DNA from: Campylobacteraceae bacterium
GTDB lineage: Bacteria > Campylobacterota > Campylobacteria > Campylobacterales > Sulfurovaceae
DNA length: 64,000 bases
NCBI GenBank assembly: GCA_027034975.1
Contig: JALVWQ010000038.1
Coordinates: forward strand, 47,641 to 111,640
Direction of reading: 5' to 3'
Positions 43,221 to 52,208 of the stretch are shown here, in pieces (the stretch's first letter is position 1; every line of letters starts with the position of its first letter). The position numbers and the translations under genes were made by a program. The notes below the pieces were generated by a model that had not been told where the DNA came from, searched no databases, and worked only from the letters and a program-made list of their open reading frames with translations.

Positions 43221-44282
43221 ATGCAAAAAGAAGAGATTAAAGAGGCTTCAGAGGTTAAAGAGCCATTAGAGGCTGCTGAGAGTGTTGCTGAAGAGAGTGT
43301 AGAAGAGCTAAGCGAAGATATCGATAATAGATCCATTGTTTTAGATAACAAAGTAGAGAGTGATCTCCACCAAAATTTAGTTGATAAGCTAACGCAATCA
43401 AAATTAACTGCTGAAATGAAGTATGATGAGTATAAAAAAGCAGATAAAGAGTTAGAAGAGACAACTATAAACTTTATGCGTCTTGAAAACGATATAGTAA
43501 AGACAACAGTAGCAACTTCTATATCACTTCTTAAAGATGTTGGTGTAGAAAATTTAGAAGAGAATATAAATGAAGCTAAAGAGATTGTGCAAGAGAATAA
43601 AGCTGAACTCATCCATATAAAACCACTCTCTAAAGGAGGCTTTGGTGCCTTTTTATTTGGAGTGCTAGGAACTCTTGCAACAGCAACTGGGCTTACACTT
43701 TTTGGTGCCAAATTAGCTGCACTTCCTTTGGCTCTCCCAACATTTATGCAAAAGGCAAACTTAGATACAATTGCTAGTAAGTTAGCAGCTCTTATTAATA
43801 TAAAGGATACTCCTATTGCTGGTTATCTGCTAGTAGCCGCTATATCTCTTTTGGTTGGTCTGATTATCTTTAACCTTGTTAAATTTATCAAGAAGAGAAA
43901 AAATCTTAAATATGTTCAGCGACTAGAGAGTGATGTAGAGAAGTATGTAGAGGAGCTGGATGAGAAGATCCAAAAGAGTAAAAACCTTACAGAGCATCTT
44001 GAACATATTAAGCAGGTAATGCAAAAGTATGATATTATTCTTCAAGAACAGAATGCAAAAATCAGAAGAATGCTCTTTATCGAGCAGCCAGAAAACGGCT
44101 TAGAGTCTCTTCAGAGAGCAAGTCAAGTTGAAGTTGAGAAGACAGTACTTATTTTAGATGAACTTCTTAAATTAATGAATACTACTGTAAATGATGGTTT
44201 AGAGATTACCCAAGAGAGCCACGAAAATCTCCATAGTGCAAATAGCATTATCAACGAAGTAATTAAAAAGCTCTATATTTAG
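43221..44282 (+). CDS. Unknown coiled-coil inner-membrane protein
   Basis: The 353-residue protein is not recognised. It has a very acidic N-terminus (EAAESVAEESVEELSEDIDN) and a helical coiled region near 45-120. Two hydrophobic spans follow, about 136-172 (GFGAFLFGVLGTLATATGLTLFG, containing Gly-rich runs) and 192-220 (YLLVAAISLLVGLIIFNLV), then a second coiled region of about 120 residues. A cytoplasm-membrane hairpin with both ends inside is likely. AAAGGA precedes the ATG. It stands alone between divergent and convergent genes, with a clear terminator after it. Confidence 0.75.
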   Translation: MQKEEIKEASEVKEPLEAAESVAEESVEELSEDIDNRSIVLDNKVESDLHQNLVDKLTQSKLTAEMKYDEYKKADKELEETTINFMRLENDIVKTTVATSISLLKDVGVENLEENINEAKEIVQENKAELIHIKPLSKGGFGAFLFGVLGTLATATGLTLFGAKLAALPLALPTFMQKANLDTIASKLAALINIKDTPIAGYLLVAAISLLVGLIIFNLVKFIKKRKNLKYVQRLESDVEKYVEELDEKIQKSKNLTEHLEHIKQVMQKYDIILQEQNAKIRRMLFIEQPENGLESLQRASQVEVEKTVLILDELLKLMNTTVNDGLEITQESHENLHSANSIINEVIKKLYI

Positions 44283-44289
44283 AGCTTTT
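44266..44289. terminator. Bidirectional intrinsic terminator
   Basis: AAAAGCTCTA, loop TATT, TAGAGCTTTT is a perfect 10-bp stem with A-rich and T-rich flanks, between convergent genes ending at 44282 and 44288. It is among the best intrinsic terminators in the window. Confidence 0.7.
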
Positions 44290-44593
44290 ATTTAAAAACA
44301 GGTCTAAAAAAACTCCGCTCATAACTTATGATGCACTCTGTTTTCTCTGCATACTCAAAAGCCTCTAAGCACTCTTTATCTTTAAAAGAGGCTTCTCTAT
44401 ACTCCTCATACTTTGCAAGAGTTGGAAATGTAAAGAGTGCAAGTGCTACATTGTTTCTACCCTCTGATGGCAAAAAATATCCATGGTGAGTGCCACCAAA
44501 TCTATTAACCAGTGGTATCCACATCTTTGCATAAGTTTCGAACTCATTAATCTTTTTTGGGTCGATTATATAGTTTAAATAACAAGTTATCAT
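44288..44593 (-). CDS. NIPSNAP-family protein
   Basis: The protein of about 101 residues starts MITCYLNYIIDPKKINEFETYAKMW and continues with GGTHHGYFLPSEGRNNVALALFTFP, the ferredoxin-like alpha/beta-barrel pattern of NIPSNAP proteins. Function is generally unknown. The ATG at 44593 has AGGAAG about 8 nt upstream; the longer ORF start runs into the cupin gene. It is the last gene of a four-gene minus-strand run. Confidence 0.75.
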   Translation of the reverse strand: MITCYLNYIIDPKKINEFETYAKMWIPLVNRFGGTHHGYFLPSEGRNNVALALFTFPTLAKYEEYREASFKDKECLEAFEYAEKTECIISYERSFFRPVFK

Positions 44594-44594
44594 A

Positions 44595-44906
44595 TTAGAT
44601 ACTTCCTTCTTTCTCAATAACTAGAATTCTAGCTTCTCCTATTGGATGAGCGTAGTGTTCGGTTCCAACTGATGCATAGAATATATCGCCACTCTCTAAG
44701 ATGATAGATTTCTCTTTGCCATCTTCTTTGTAAAACATTTCAACCTCTCCATCAAGTACAGCAAAAACCTCTTCGCCATCATTTATATGCCAAATGTATG
44801 GCTTATTAGTCCAGTGTAGCTTAATGGTAGTTCCATTTATATTTGTAATGAGTTGGCTATCCCAAGCATTTTTTGGTCTGAAATCTCTACTTTTAATAAT
44901 ATTCAC
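44595..44906 (-). CDS. Cupin-domain protein
   Basis: The 103-residue single cupin has motif 1-like HINDGEEVFAVLDGEVEMFY and motif 2-like GDIFYASVGTEHYAHPIG. Metal ligands would be the His and Glu of the first motif and the late His. Substrate is unknown. It overlaps the DUF1456 gene by 4 nt and ends 1 nt before the NIPSNAP gene. Confidence 0.8.
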   Translation of the reverse strand: MNIIKSRDFRPKNAWDSQLITNINGTTIKLHWTNKPYIWHINDGEEVFAVLDGEVEMFYKEDGKEKSIILESGDIFYASVGTEHYAHPIGEARILVIEKEGSI

Positions 44907-45385
44907 AGTTTATCAACCTCGCCACCATCAAAATAGAACTCATTTAACCCTTCTAGAAATGCTAAGAGTGTTTTATCGTCACACTCTATATATTTTGGGT
45001 GTTTGGGAGAGCGAAAGAGATTTTTAATTTTTGATTTACTAATCTTAAAATCGACAAGCTCAAATATAATTGCAATCTCATACTCTTTTAGGTTCAGTGC
45101 TACACGGATCTTTTTTAAGATTAGATTGTTTGTTAACTCTATCTCTTCATCGCTATCGGTGCTATTTGGACTCTCTTTTCGTTTGTGTAAGATTAGAGCG
45201 TCTAAAAAGAGTCCTAACTCTTCGTAAGTAGCTGTTATGCTGCGTTTGTTAGATGGATTTTTCAGTATCCCATCGAGCCGCTCTTTGCTCATAGGGTAAG
45301 ATACTAAATTGTAGAGCGAGAGTATTTGTGGTCTACTTAGATTAAGAGCATCTTTTAATGCTGTAATTACAACTGATGTCTTCAC
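44903..45385 (-). CDS. DUF1456 (YehS-like) protein
   Basis: The 160-residue protein has two copies of the helical DUF1456 unit. The first starts VITALKDALNLSRPQILSLYNLV, the second LILKKIRVALNLKEYEIAIIFELVDFKISKSKIKNLF, and each ends in a short FL.AL or FLEGL stretch. Function is unknown. It overlaps the upstream lipoprotein gene by 4 nt and the downstream cupin gene by 4 nt. Confidence 0.8.
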   Translation of the reverse strand: MKTSVVITALKDALNLSRPQILSLYNLVSYPMSKERLDGILKNPSNKRSITATYEELGLFLDALILHKRKESPNSTDSDEEIELTNNLILKKIRVALNLKEYEIAIIFELVDFKISKSKIKNLFRSPKHPKYIECDDKTLLAFLEGLNEFYFDGGEVDKL

Positions 45386-45858
45386 TGATTATTCTCGTTA
45401 AGAAGAGATGTAGCCTCTTCTAAATCTTGCTTGATAAGAATAATGAGCTTCAGACACTCACTATCTTTAACATTATGCTTAAGACTCCAATACTCAGGAT
45501 CTGTAAAGGAGTAATAGGTAGTTCCATCAATCTTATTATAGAGCGATACTCGAATAGGAAACTCCATAGAGATACTTGGATTGCACGAAATCATCTTGGT
45601 AGCAATCTTTGAGTTGTAGATATTTACTGTTTTTGTAGGGTAGAGCATTTTTTTAAGTTTCAAAGCCTCTTTTTCATGGTCGAAAATAGATACAATAGTG
45701 TAGTTCTTTTTCTCTAAATTTGTGGCAATTCTCTCTATACTTTTCTCTATACCATAGTGGCTCTTGCCACCAATTAGAAATTTAGATTGTGCTTTCGCAG
45801 TCTTATCTGCACATGAAGTTAAGAGTAAGAGTGTGAGTAAGAGTGGTAAATACTTCAT
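45382..45858 (-). CDS. DUF302-family lipoprotein
   Basis: The 158-residue protein has a lipoprotein signal (MKYLPLLLTLLLLTSCADK). A DUF302-like domain follows: SIERIATNLEKKNYTIVSIFDHEKEALKL, NPSISMEFPIRVSLYNKIDGTTYYSFTDPEYW. DUF302 proteins are small alpha/beta domains of unknown role, often in sulfur-oxidiser genomes. It begins a run with DUF1456, cupin and NIPSNAP genes and lies 9 nt after ychF. Confidence 0.78.
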   Translation of the reverse strand: MKYLPLLLTLLLLTSCADKTAKAQSKFLIGGKSHYGIEKSIERIATNLEKKNYTIVSIFDHEKEALKLKKMLYPTKTVNIYNSKIATKMISCNPSISMEFPIRVSLYNKIDGTTYYSFTDPEYWSLKHNVKDSECLKLIILIKQDLEEATSLLNENNQ

Positions 45859-45867
45859 TACAGACCT

Positions 45868-46968
45868 CTACACATTGAATCTAAAGTGCATAACATCACC
45901 ATCTTGAACAATATACTCTTTGCCCTCTAGTCGCATCTTACCAGCCTCTTTAGCACCTGCTTCGCCACCATACGCTACAAAATCTTCGTAACTGATAACC
46001 TCGGCTCTAATAAAGCCCTTCTCGAAGTCATTATGGATAACTGCGGCAGCTTTTGGAGCTGTTGTGTTTTTGCGAATAGTCCAAGCACGAACCTCTTTAA
46101 CACCAGCAGTAAAGTAACTCATAAGTCCAAGTTTATCAAAGCCTTTTCGAATTATCTGGTCGAGACCAGACTCGGCTACCGCTAGAGACTCTAGCATCTC
46201 TTGCTTCTCCTCTTCGTCAAAGCCTACCATCTCCTCTTCGATTTTAGCACAAAGCTTTATAACCTCTCTATTGTGTTTAGCAGCATACTCTTTAAGAGCC
46301 TCTACATACTCATTATCTTCTGCTAAACCATCTTCATCTACATTAGCACCATAGATTATCTCTTTTGCAGTTAAAAATCGTAACTCTTTTTTAAGCGTCT
46401 CAAAAGCGTCACTATCATCTTCGAATGTAGATACAGGGTTTTCAGCCTCTAGGTGTTCTAAGAGCTTTTTGGCAACCTCTAACTGAGCTTTAGCATCTCT
46501 ATCGTTACCTTTTGCTTTACGCTCTAAGTTAGAGATTCGCTTCTCTAGTGCATCAATATCTGCGAGCAGAAGCTCAGTTTCGATAATCTCAATATCTCGC
46601 ACAGGATCTACGCTCCCCTCTACATGGGTGATATTTTCGTCATCAAAGCATCTAACAATTTGTAAAATAACCTCTGTCTCTTTAATATTAGAGAGAAACT
46701 TATTTCCTAAACCTTCCCCTTTGCTAGCACCCTTTACTAGTCCTGCAATATCTACAAAGTCTAAAGTAGAGTATTGTATTCTCTCTGGGTTAACAATCTT
46801 AGCTAACTCATCTAATCTCTTATCTGGTACTGGTACAACTGCTTTATTTGGCTCAATTGTGCAAAAAGGGTAATTTGCACTCTCTGCATTTTGTGCTTTT
46901 GTTAAAGCATTAAAAGTTGTTGATTTCCCCACATTTGGTAAGCCTACTAAACCGATTCCTAAACCCAT
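45868..46968 (-). CDS. ychF: Ribosome-binding ATPase YchF
   Basis: The 366-residue protein has the P-loop GLVGLPNVGKSTTFNAL, the switch region FVDIAGLVKGASKGEGLGN, a coiled-coil hairpin (about 120-200), and a C-terminal TGS domain ending in GKEYIVQDGDVMHFRFNV. It prefers ATP over GTP and is involved in translation stress. It has its own ATG and is not overlapped by neighbours. Confidence 0.95.
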   Translation of the reverse strand: MGLGIGLVGLPNVGKSTTFNALTKAQNAESANYPFCTIEPNKAVVPVPDKRLDELAKIVNPERIQYSTLDFVDIAGLVKGASKGEGLGNKFLSNIKETEVILQIVRCFDDENITHVEGSVDPVRDIEIIETELLLADIDALEKRISNLERKAKGNDRDAKAQLEVAKKLLEHLEAENPVSTFEDDSDAFETLKKELRFLTAKEIIYGANVDEDGLAEDNEYVEALKEYAAKHNREVIKLCAKIEEEMVGFDEEEKQEMLESLAVAESGLDQIIRKGFDKLGLMSYFTAGVKEVRAWTIRKNTTAPKAAAVIHNDFEKGFIRAEVISYEDFVAYGGEAGAKEAGKMRLEGKEYIVQDGDVMHFRFNV

Positions 46969-47006
46969 ATCTACTCCATATTAACAATTTTGATGCAATT
47001 ATACAA

Positions 47007-48035
47007 CTAAAGAACTATTTTTTTAGCAACATTCAACCCAAAACCACTTAAACCTACAAACTCAGTATCTTTATTTGTAGTTAATAGGTTGATCTCTTCA
47101 ATACCAAGAGACTTTAAAATTTGAGCACCTATACCAAACTCTCTTGCTTGCTCTTTCGAAATCACTTTGGTATCTAAAAATATCAAAAGTCCACCATTTC
47201 TTTTTAAATACTCTATTGAATCCATTAAAGCTCTATATTTCGCTTCGTTTGTAAGCAAGTTTAAGTCACTGCCAATGTTATGAAAGCGAACATTCTCTTT
47301 TTTGTTTGCACTGTAGAATTTAATTACAGTATGCTCTCGTCCTAAGTGGTCGCTAAAGGTTATTTTCTCAACTTTGACACCAAAAAATAACTGCTCTTTA
47401 CTACTCGTTTGCGTTACTAACTTCTCATTTGCTAGACGGAACTCAACAATGTCAGAGATATAGACAAACTTCATATTGTGCTTCTCTTTAAAGATCTCTA
47501 AATCATCTCTTCGTGCCATTGTGCCATCATCTTTTATAATCTCACAAATTACAGCAACCGGAGCAAGCCCTGCAAGTACACAGAGATCAACAGAGCCTTC
47601 GGTATGTCCAGTTCGTACTAACACACCACCATCTTTTGCAATGAGTGGAAATATATGCCCTGGGCGTACAAAGTCATCACTATGGCTAAGTGGAGAAGCC
47701 AAGAGACGAATACACTCATCTCTCTCAGCTGCTGAAATGCCTGTTTTTGCATTTGCTGTATCTATCGAGACTGTAAATGCTGTTTCGTGTGCAGAGTCGT
47801 TATTGGCAACCATCGGATTAAGATCTAATCTTGTTGCAATCTCTTTTGTCATGGGGGTACATATAAGCCCTCGTGCCTCTTTTGCCATAAAGTTGACCAT
47901 CTGGGGTGTGCTAAATGTAGCTGCATAGACAAGATCGCCCTCATTCTCGCGATCTTCATCATCTATCATAATGACCATATTCCCTTTTTTAATCTCATCT
48001 ATCGCCTCTTGAACTCGTTTAATTGCTTCTGACAT
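47007..48035 (-). CDS. ribBA: 3,4-DHBP synthase RibB with degenerate RibA-like C-terminal half
   Basis: The 342-residue protein has an intact RibB domain (about 1-200): IDDEDRENEGDL, with FMAKEARGLIC and RTGHTEGSVDL. The C-terminal 140 residues keep the RibA fold outline (EFGIGAQILKSLGIEEINLLTTN) but lack the zinc cysteines and the RQEGRGIG motif. So it makes DHBP, while GTP cyclohydrolase II comes from the stand-alone ribA at 8375. Such RibBA remnants are remembered from Helicobacter and Campylobacter. Confidence 0.9.
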   Translation of the reverse strand: MSEAIKRVQEAIDEIKKGNMVIMIDDEDRENEGDLVYAATFSTPQMVNFMAKEARGLICTPMTKEIATRLDLNPMVANNDSAHETAFTVSIDTANAKTGISAAERDECIRLLASPLSHSDDFVRPGHIFPLIAKDGGVLVRTGHTEGSVDLCVLAGLAPVAVICEIIKDDGTMARRDDLEIFKEKHNMKFVYISDIVEFRLANEKLVTQTSSKEQLFFGVKVEKITFSDHLGREHTVIKFYSANKKENVRFHNIGSDLNLLTNEAKYRALMDSIEYLKRNGGLLIFLDTKVISKEQAREFGIGAQILKSLGIEEINLLTTNKDTEFVGLSGFGLNVAKKIVL

Positions 48036-48134
48036 TAAATTCCTTATGTTTTTAGCTAATTTTCTCTAATTATATCAAAATAGAGTTAAGTAGAAAACTA
48101 CTAAATAAAAAATATATTTTTTTGGTAAAAACTC

Positions 48135-48163
48135 TTGACAAAGCCTTTTAAAATTGCTATAAT
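48135..48163 (+). promoter_or_regulatory. Consensus sigma-70 promoter for the tRNA pair
   Basis: TTGACA (48135-48140), 17-nt spacer, TATAAT (48158-48163), with the tRNA beginning 19 nt later. This is a perfect sigma-70 consensus in both boxes, unlike most promoters in this phylum, which lack a -35. Confidence 0.88.
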
Positions 48164-48181
48164 TCCGTCACTTAAAACGAT

Positions 48182-48256
48182 TGGGGTATCGCCAAGCGGT
48201 AAGGCAACTGGTTTTGGTCCAGTCATTCGGGGGTTCGAATCCCTCTACCCCATCCA
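48182..48256 (+). tRNA. tRNA-Gln (TTG anticodon)
   Basis: The acceptor stem TGGGGTA/TACCCCA is perfect. The anticodon stem ACTGG/CCAGT closes the loop TTTTGGT, giving anticodon TTG (Gln). A GGTTCGAATCC T-arm is present and the 3' CCA is encoded. It lies 21 nt before the next tRNA and shares its promoter. Confidence 0.95.
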
Positions 48257-48277
48257 CTTTTAAGTACTTTCTTCTAT

Positions 48278-48354
<77 letters not shown>

Positions 48355-48648
48355 ATCGTAATCATCTACTTTTAAAAAATTCTGAAATTTTTTTATTTTT
48401 AATAAAATTTAGAGTACACCAAAAATTTATTTCATATCTTGCTGCTCTTCGAGTCTGTGGAAAAACTTAGAAGATAACGGATATGAGGCTTTTTCCTCAT
48501 CTTGATGCTGCTATTTATTGGTTATGCTTTGAAAGATTAAAGTCTCACCTCCAAGAAATATCAAGTTTTTTCACACATACTTCCGCTAAGATAGAAAATC
48601 ATTATAAGATATTTGATGAATTCTATAAATGTAAAAAATTTGAAGAAT
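48355..48648. other. 294-nt gap after the tRNAs with no convincing gene
   Basis: An AT-rich stem AAAAAATT-CTG-AAATTTTTTT near 48371 may end tRNA transcription. A hairpin ATGAGG-CTTTTT-CCTCAT is at 48483-48500. The 64-codon ORF at 48483 has no good ribosome site and runs into the receiver gene on the other strand. Confidence 0.6.
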
Positions 48649-49032
48649 CTACTCTACCTCTTGTGTCCAGTAGGTAATATGTTTTATTAAGTTATCCTCT
48701 TTTATTGGCTTTATGAGTATATCATCTGCTCCATAATTGAGAACTTCTGTTTTTTTACTATCGTCTGTTGTTAATACTATAACAGGGATATTACTATTGC
48801 TTTTTTGTGATCGAAATGCTTTTAAAAAACCGCGTCCATCGAGAATTGGCATAAGTATATCGAGCAGTACTAAATCTATATCTGAGTGTGACTTAACAAT
48901 TTCTAGTGCTTCAGCACCATTATTAGCCTCTATAACCTCTTTGACGAGTTCTTTATGGTGGGCAAGTAGTGTCTTAATTAGTTTACGATTGATAGTATCA
49001 TCATCAACTAAGAGTACTTTGAGTTGTCTCAT
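48649..49032 (-). CDS. Single-domain response regulator
   Basis: The 127-residue receiver domain has the acidic pair DDD near 10-12, the phospho-acceptor Asp in LVLLDILMPILDG, Thr in VLTTDD, and the conserved Lys in ILIKPI. There is no output domain, so it is CheY-like or a phosphorelay intermediate. Its ATG overlaps the stop of the hybrid kinase by 1 nt, placing it as the last gene of the three-gene phosphorelay. Confidence 0.92.
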   Translation of the reverse strand: MRQLKVLLVDDDTINRKLIKTLLAHHKELVKEVIEANNGAEALEIVKSHSDIDLVLLDILMPILDGRGFLKAFRSQKSNSNIPVIVLTTDDSKKTEVLNYGADDILIKPIKEDNLIKHITYWTQEVE

Positions 49033-52000
49033 TACTCCTCCCTAAACTTCTTGATGATAGATGCAATCTCATCTTTGTTGGCTAACTGGTTGATAGATGC
49101 GACAGTAACACCATTCTTCTCTTCTATTTGGTTATTATTATCTTCTGTTAAAACAACTTTGATATTCTGTTTTTTAATGATTTCTAGGAGAGTTGGTGTT
49201 AATAACTCTTCATCGGTAAAGAGAATATCATACTCCTCTTTTGCAATCTTATGGGCTAGTTTTTCAGGCTCTTCGAGTAGATCGCTCTCGATTCCTAGAG
49301 ATGCAATAAGAGTCGAGAGGATTTTATTACTGAGTGGGAATTTTTTGGCAATGAGCACTTTTTTAGCTTTTTTAACTTCTTCTGATGTAGGCTCATTTGA
49401 TTGAGAGCTTTTATCTTTTTGCTTCTTCTTCTCTTGTGTCTCTAAAATATCCATTCTAATAGAGGATTTATGGCTTAAAAATTTGTGGAGTATATAGAGT
49501 AGTTCAGCCATCTCAATAGGTTTTGAGATATACTCATCTAATCCCTCTTTTAAGAGTCGTTCTCTATCGCCTTTTAATGCATTTGCTGTTAAAGCGATGA
49601 TTGGCACTTTATTTAAGCCATTCTCATCTTCGAATTTTTTAATAATTTTTGTAGCTTCAATACCATCCATTACTGGCATTTGAATATCCATAAAGATTAA
49701 ATCGTAATCTTCAACTCTCTTTCTTTTATCTACTGCCTCTTTACCATGATCAGCAACATCCACATTTAATCCAAAGCTCTTTAGAATATTTACAATTAGT
49801 TTTTGGTTAATGATATTATCTTCTACCACCAAAGCTTTACCATAATATTTTGCTTGTACTCGTGGTGTCTCTTGCTCTTTAGCTATATCGATTTTACTTA
49901 AGAACTTCAGAGTATTTAAGAAGCGTACAAAACCAATAGGTTTAAAGAGTATTCTCTCATTTGGCAGAGAGTACTCTTTGAGGCTTTCGTTATTCGTAAG
50001 TGTGCTAATTGCAATGAGTTGTTCTTTGTTCAGAGAGTGTAGAGCCTCTTTAAGCTCTTTAGTGGCTCTATTTAGATCCACAAATATATTTGCATTTGGT
50101 CTCTCTTTTATGAGAGAGAACATCTCATCTTTTGATTCAAAGAGATTATATTTAACACCATAATACTTAAGATACCCCTCAAGATAGTGTACAAGTTTGT
50201 TATCTTTATCATTTTGATACAGAAGTACTTCAAGTTTATCAAAGAGCCCTTGGTAGCTTTTATTGCCACTCTCGATCTCTTCAATTGGAAGCGTAAAATA
50301 GAATGTAGATCCAACACCCTCTTTACTATTGACCTTTAACTCTCCACCCATAAGCTCAACATACTCTTTAGTAATGGTTAAGCCAAGTCCTGTACCACCA
50401 TACTTTCTATTGATAGATGAATCGCCTTGCATGAATGGCTGGAAGATTCTCTCTATCTGTTGTTTACTCATACCAATACCAGTATCACTAACTATAAACT
50501 CTATCCAGACTCTGTTATCGTCTTGTACAGTAAAGCTTCTTTTAATCTCTACATCAATCTCACCATGTGATTTTGTAAATTTAATTGCATTATTAAGTAG
50601 GTTAGTTAGAATCTCTTTTAATTTGGTTGGGTCACCTTTTAGTTTTGGCGAAATACGAGGGTCTAAGTAGTAGTTTAACTCAATATTTTTCTCAGAAGCA
50701 ATTACTGCAAATGTATCGATAGTACTATCGAACTCTTTTGCTGTATCGAAAATTACATGCTCTAACTCAACTTTATTACTCTCTAGCTTCGAGAGATCAA
50801 GAATATTGTTGATAATATTGAGTAGGTTATCTGAACTCTTCTCTATAATCGATACATACTCTTGCTGTTCATCATCTAGTTTTGTATTCTTTAGAAGCTC
50901 GGCAAATCCGATAATACCATTCATAGGTGTTCGAATCTCATGCGACATATTCGCTAAGAAGTACGATTTTGCTTTATTTGCTTCTATCGCCTCTATCTTA
51001 TCCTCTTTTGCAGACTCTATCATTTTCTCTAGGAATTGGTAACCTCTTCGCATACCACTTGAGGTTTCAAAATCGATACTATTAATCTCTTCGAGCTCCT
51101 CTTTTATCGTCGGGTCTGTCTCTCCAAGTTCTTTAACAGCACGCTTTAGTGAGAGTTCCAACTCTTTTGAGTTAGTTTCAAGCTCCTTAGAGATTTTGTG
51201 TCCAAAGAAGATTAAAAAGAGTGAAATAAGTAAAAGCAAACCAAAAAGTGCAACTAACAGAAGGTGCTTATACATATTATTATTTAAGGTAGATTGTGCT
51301 TGATTGTAGATTACAGCAGATGTTTTTGTATAGAGTCCAATATGTTTACCTAGTACTGTAAAGAGGCGAATAGAGTCTGTTTCGTAATTACCTGTTGTAG
51401 CGTGTGTAAAGATATCGTGATATACATTAATAAACTTCTCTTTTACAATATTACTATATGAGTTATTTAAGAAAGTATCTATCTTTTCTGAGAGTGTTTT
51501 ATCTCGAATTAATTTAGGATCAAAAAGCATCGCTTTGGCATGGAAATCCATCCATTTAACTAATTTCTCTTTAGTAATTGGTTTCTTTTGCTCTATATTG
51601 AAGACTAAGAAATCGCGTAGTAATCCAGAGTACTCTTGACTTAAATAGAGATTTGAGAGTGAGTTATTGATTTTATTTAACTCTACATCAAGTGCAAATC
51701 TCTCTATCTGCAGTAGATTTTTTAAAACAGGTTTTGTCAACTTATCGCTATACATTGCAAGGTATTTAAGATAATCTTTTGGATCTGCAGAGTTAAGGTT
51801 TGCTCTTATTTTAGATAGATGGCTTAATTTTACATTAAGTTCTTTATAAGAGGCACTATCGATATTAATTGGTTCATTAAAGAGAAAATCTTTTTTTAAG
51901 AGTGTATTATTGCTTGCAATAAGATGGTTTTTATATTCACTAATTGCTTTATTCGTTCGATTATACTGTTTTTGTAAAAGTTCTCTATACGAGTTTTTAT

Positions 52001-52208
52001 TAGAAGCTAAGTAGAGAGCACTTATACCTCTCTCTCGCCCAAGTTCTACAAGGACTTTATCTAGGTATTGATTATTATTTGTAGCTACCTTATAGGCTTT
52101 TACCTTCTCGTAGTCGATATATGTTTTATAAAAGAGGTATGCAGCAGCTGCAACTAATATTATAGCAGGGAGTATCGTTATTAATTTTAACTTACTCTTA
52201 ATTTTCAT
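49032..52208 (-). CDS. Hybrid sensor histidine kinase with NIT-type sensor domain
   Basis: The 1058-residue protein has helix 1 (about 9-28), a large periplasmic helical domain resembling NIT nitrate/nitrite sensors ([20 protein letters not shown]), and helix 2 (about 312-333). HisKA with [18 protein letters not shown] and an ATPase domain with [10 protein letters not shown] and DTGIGMSK follow. Then come a degenerate receiver, an intact receiver ([22 protein letters not shown]) and a second degenerate one at the C-terminus. It overlaps the HPt gene by 11 nt. With nap genes present, nitrate sensing is possible but unproven. Confidence 0.88.
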   Translation of the reverse strand: MKIKSKLKLITILPAIILVAAAAYLFYKTYIDYEKVKAYKVATNNNQYLDKVLVELGRERGISALYLASNKNSYRELLQKQYNRTNKAISEYKNHLIASNNTLLKKDFLFNEPINIDSASYKELNVKLSHLSKIRANLNSADPKDYLKYLAMYSDKLTKPVLKNLLQIERFALDVELNKINNSLSNLYLSQEYSGLLRDFLVFNIEQKKPITKEKLVKWMDFHAKAMLFDPKLIRDKTLSEKIDTFLNNSYSNIVKEKFINVYHDIFTHATTGNYETDSIRLFTVLGKHIGLYTKTSAVIYNQAQSTLNNNMYKHLLLVALFGLLLLISLFLIFFGHKISKELETNSKELELSLKRAVKELGETDPTIKEELEEINSIDFETSSGMRRGYQFLEKMIESAKEDKIEAIEANKAKSYFLANMSHEIRTPMNGIIGFAELLKNTKLDDEQQEYVSIIEKSSDNLLNIINNILDLSKLESNKVELEHVIFDTAKEFDSTIDTFAVIASEKNIELNYYLDPRISPKLKGDPTKLKEILTNLLNNAIKFTKSHGEIDVEIKRSFTVQDDNRVWIEFIVSDTGIGMSKQQIERIFQPFMQGDSSINRKYGGTGLGLTITKEYVELMGGELKVNSKEGVGSTFYFTLPIEEIESGNKSYQGLFDKLEVLLYQNDKDNKLVHYLEGYLKYYGVKYNLFESKDEMFSLIKERPNANIFVDLNRATKELKEALHSLNKEQLIAISTLTNNESLKEYSLPNERILFKPIGFVRFLNTLKFLSKIDIAKEQETPRVQAKYYGKALVVEDNIINQKLIVNILKSFGLNVDVADHGKEAVDKRKRVEDYDLIFMDIQMPVMDGIEATKIIKKFEDENGLNKVPIIALTANALKGDRERLLKEGLDEYISKPIEMAELLYILHKFLSHKSSIRMDILETQEKKKQKDKSSQSNEPTSEEVKKAKKVLIAKKFPLSNKILSTLIASLGIESDLLEEPEKLAHKIAKEEYDILFTDEELLTPTLLEIIKKQNIKVVLTEDNNNQIEEKNGVTVASINQLANKDEIASIIKKFREE

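Noticed and set aside
47476-47928. 150-codon plus-strand ORF opposite ribBA
   Set aside because: It lies wholly antisense to the well-supported RibB domain and shows no domain or ribosome site.
48483-48677. 64-codon plus-strand ORF after the initiator tRNA
   Set aside because: No convincing ribosome site, no recognisable domain, and it ends inside the receiver gene on the opposite strand. The first codons form half of an ATGAGG/CCTCAT hairpin.
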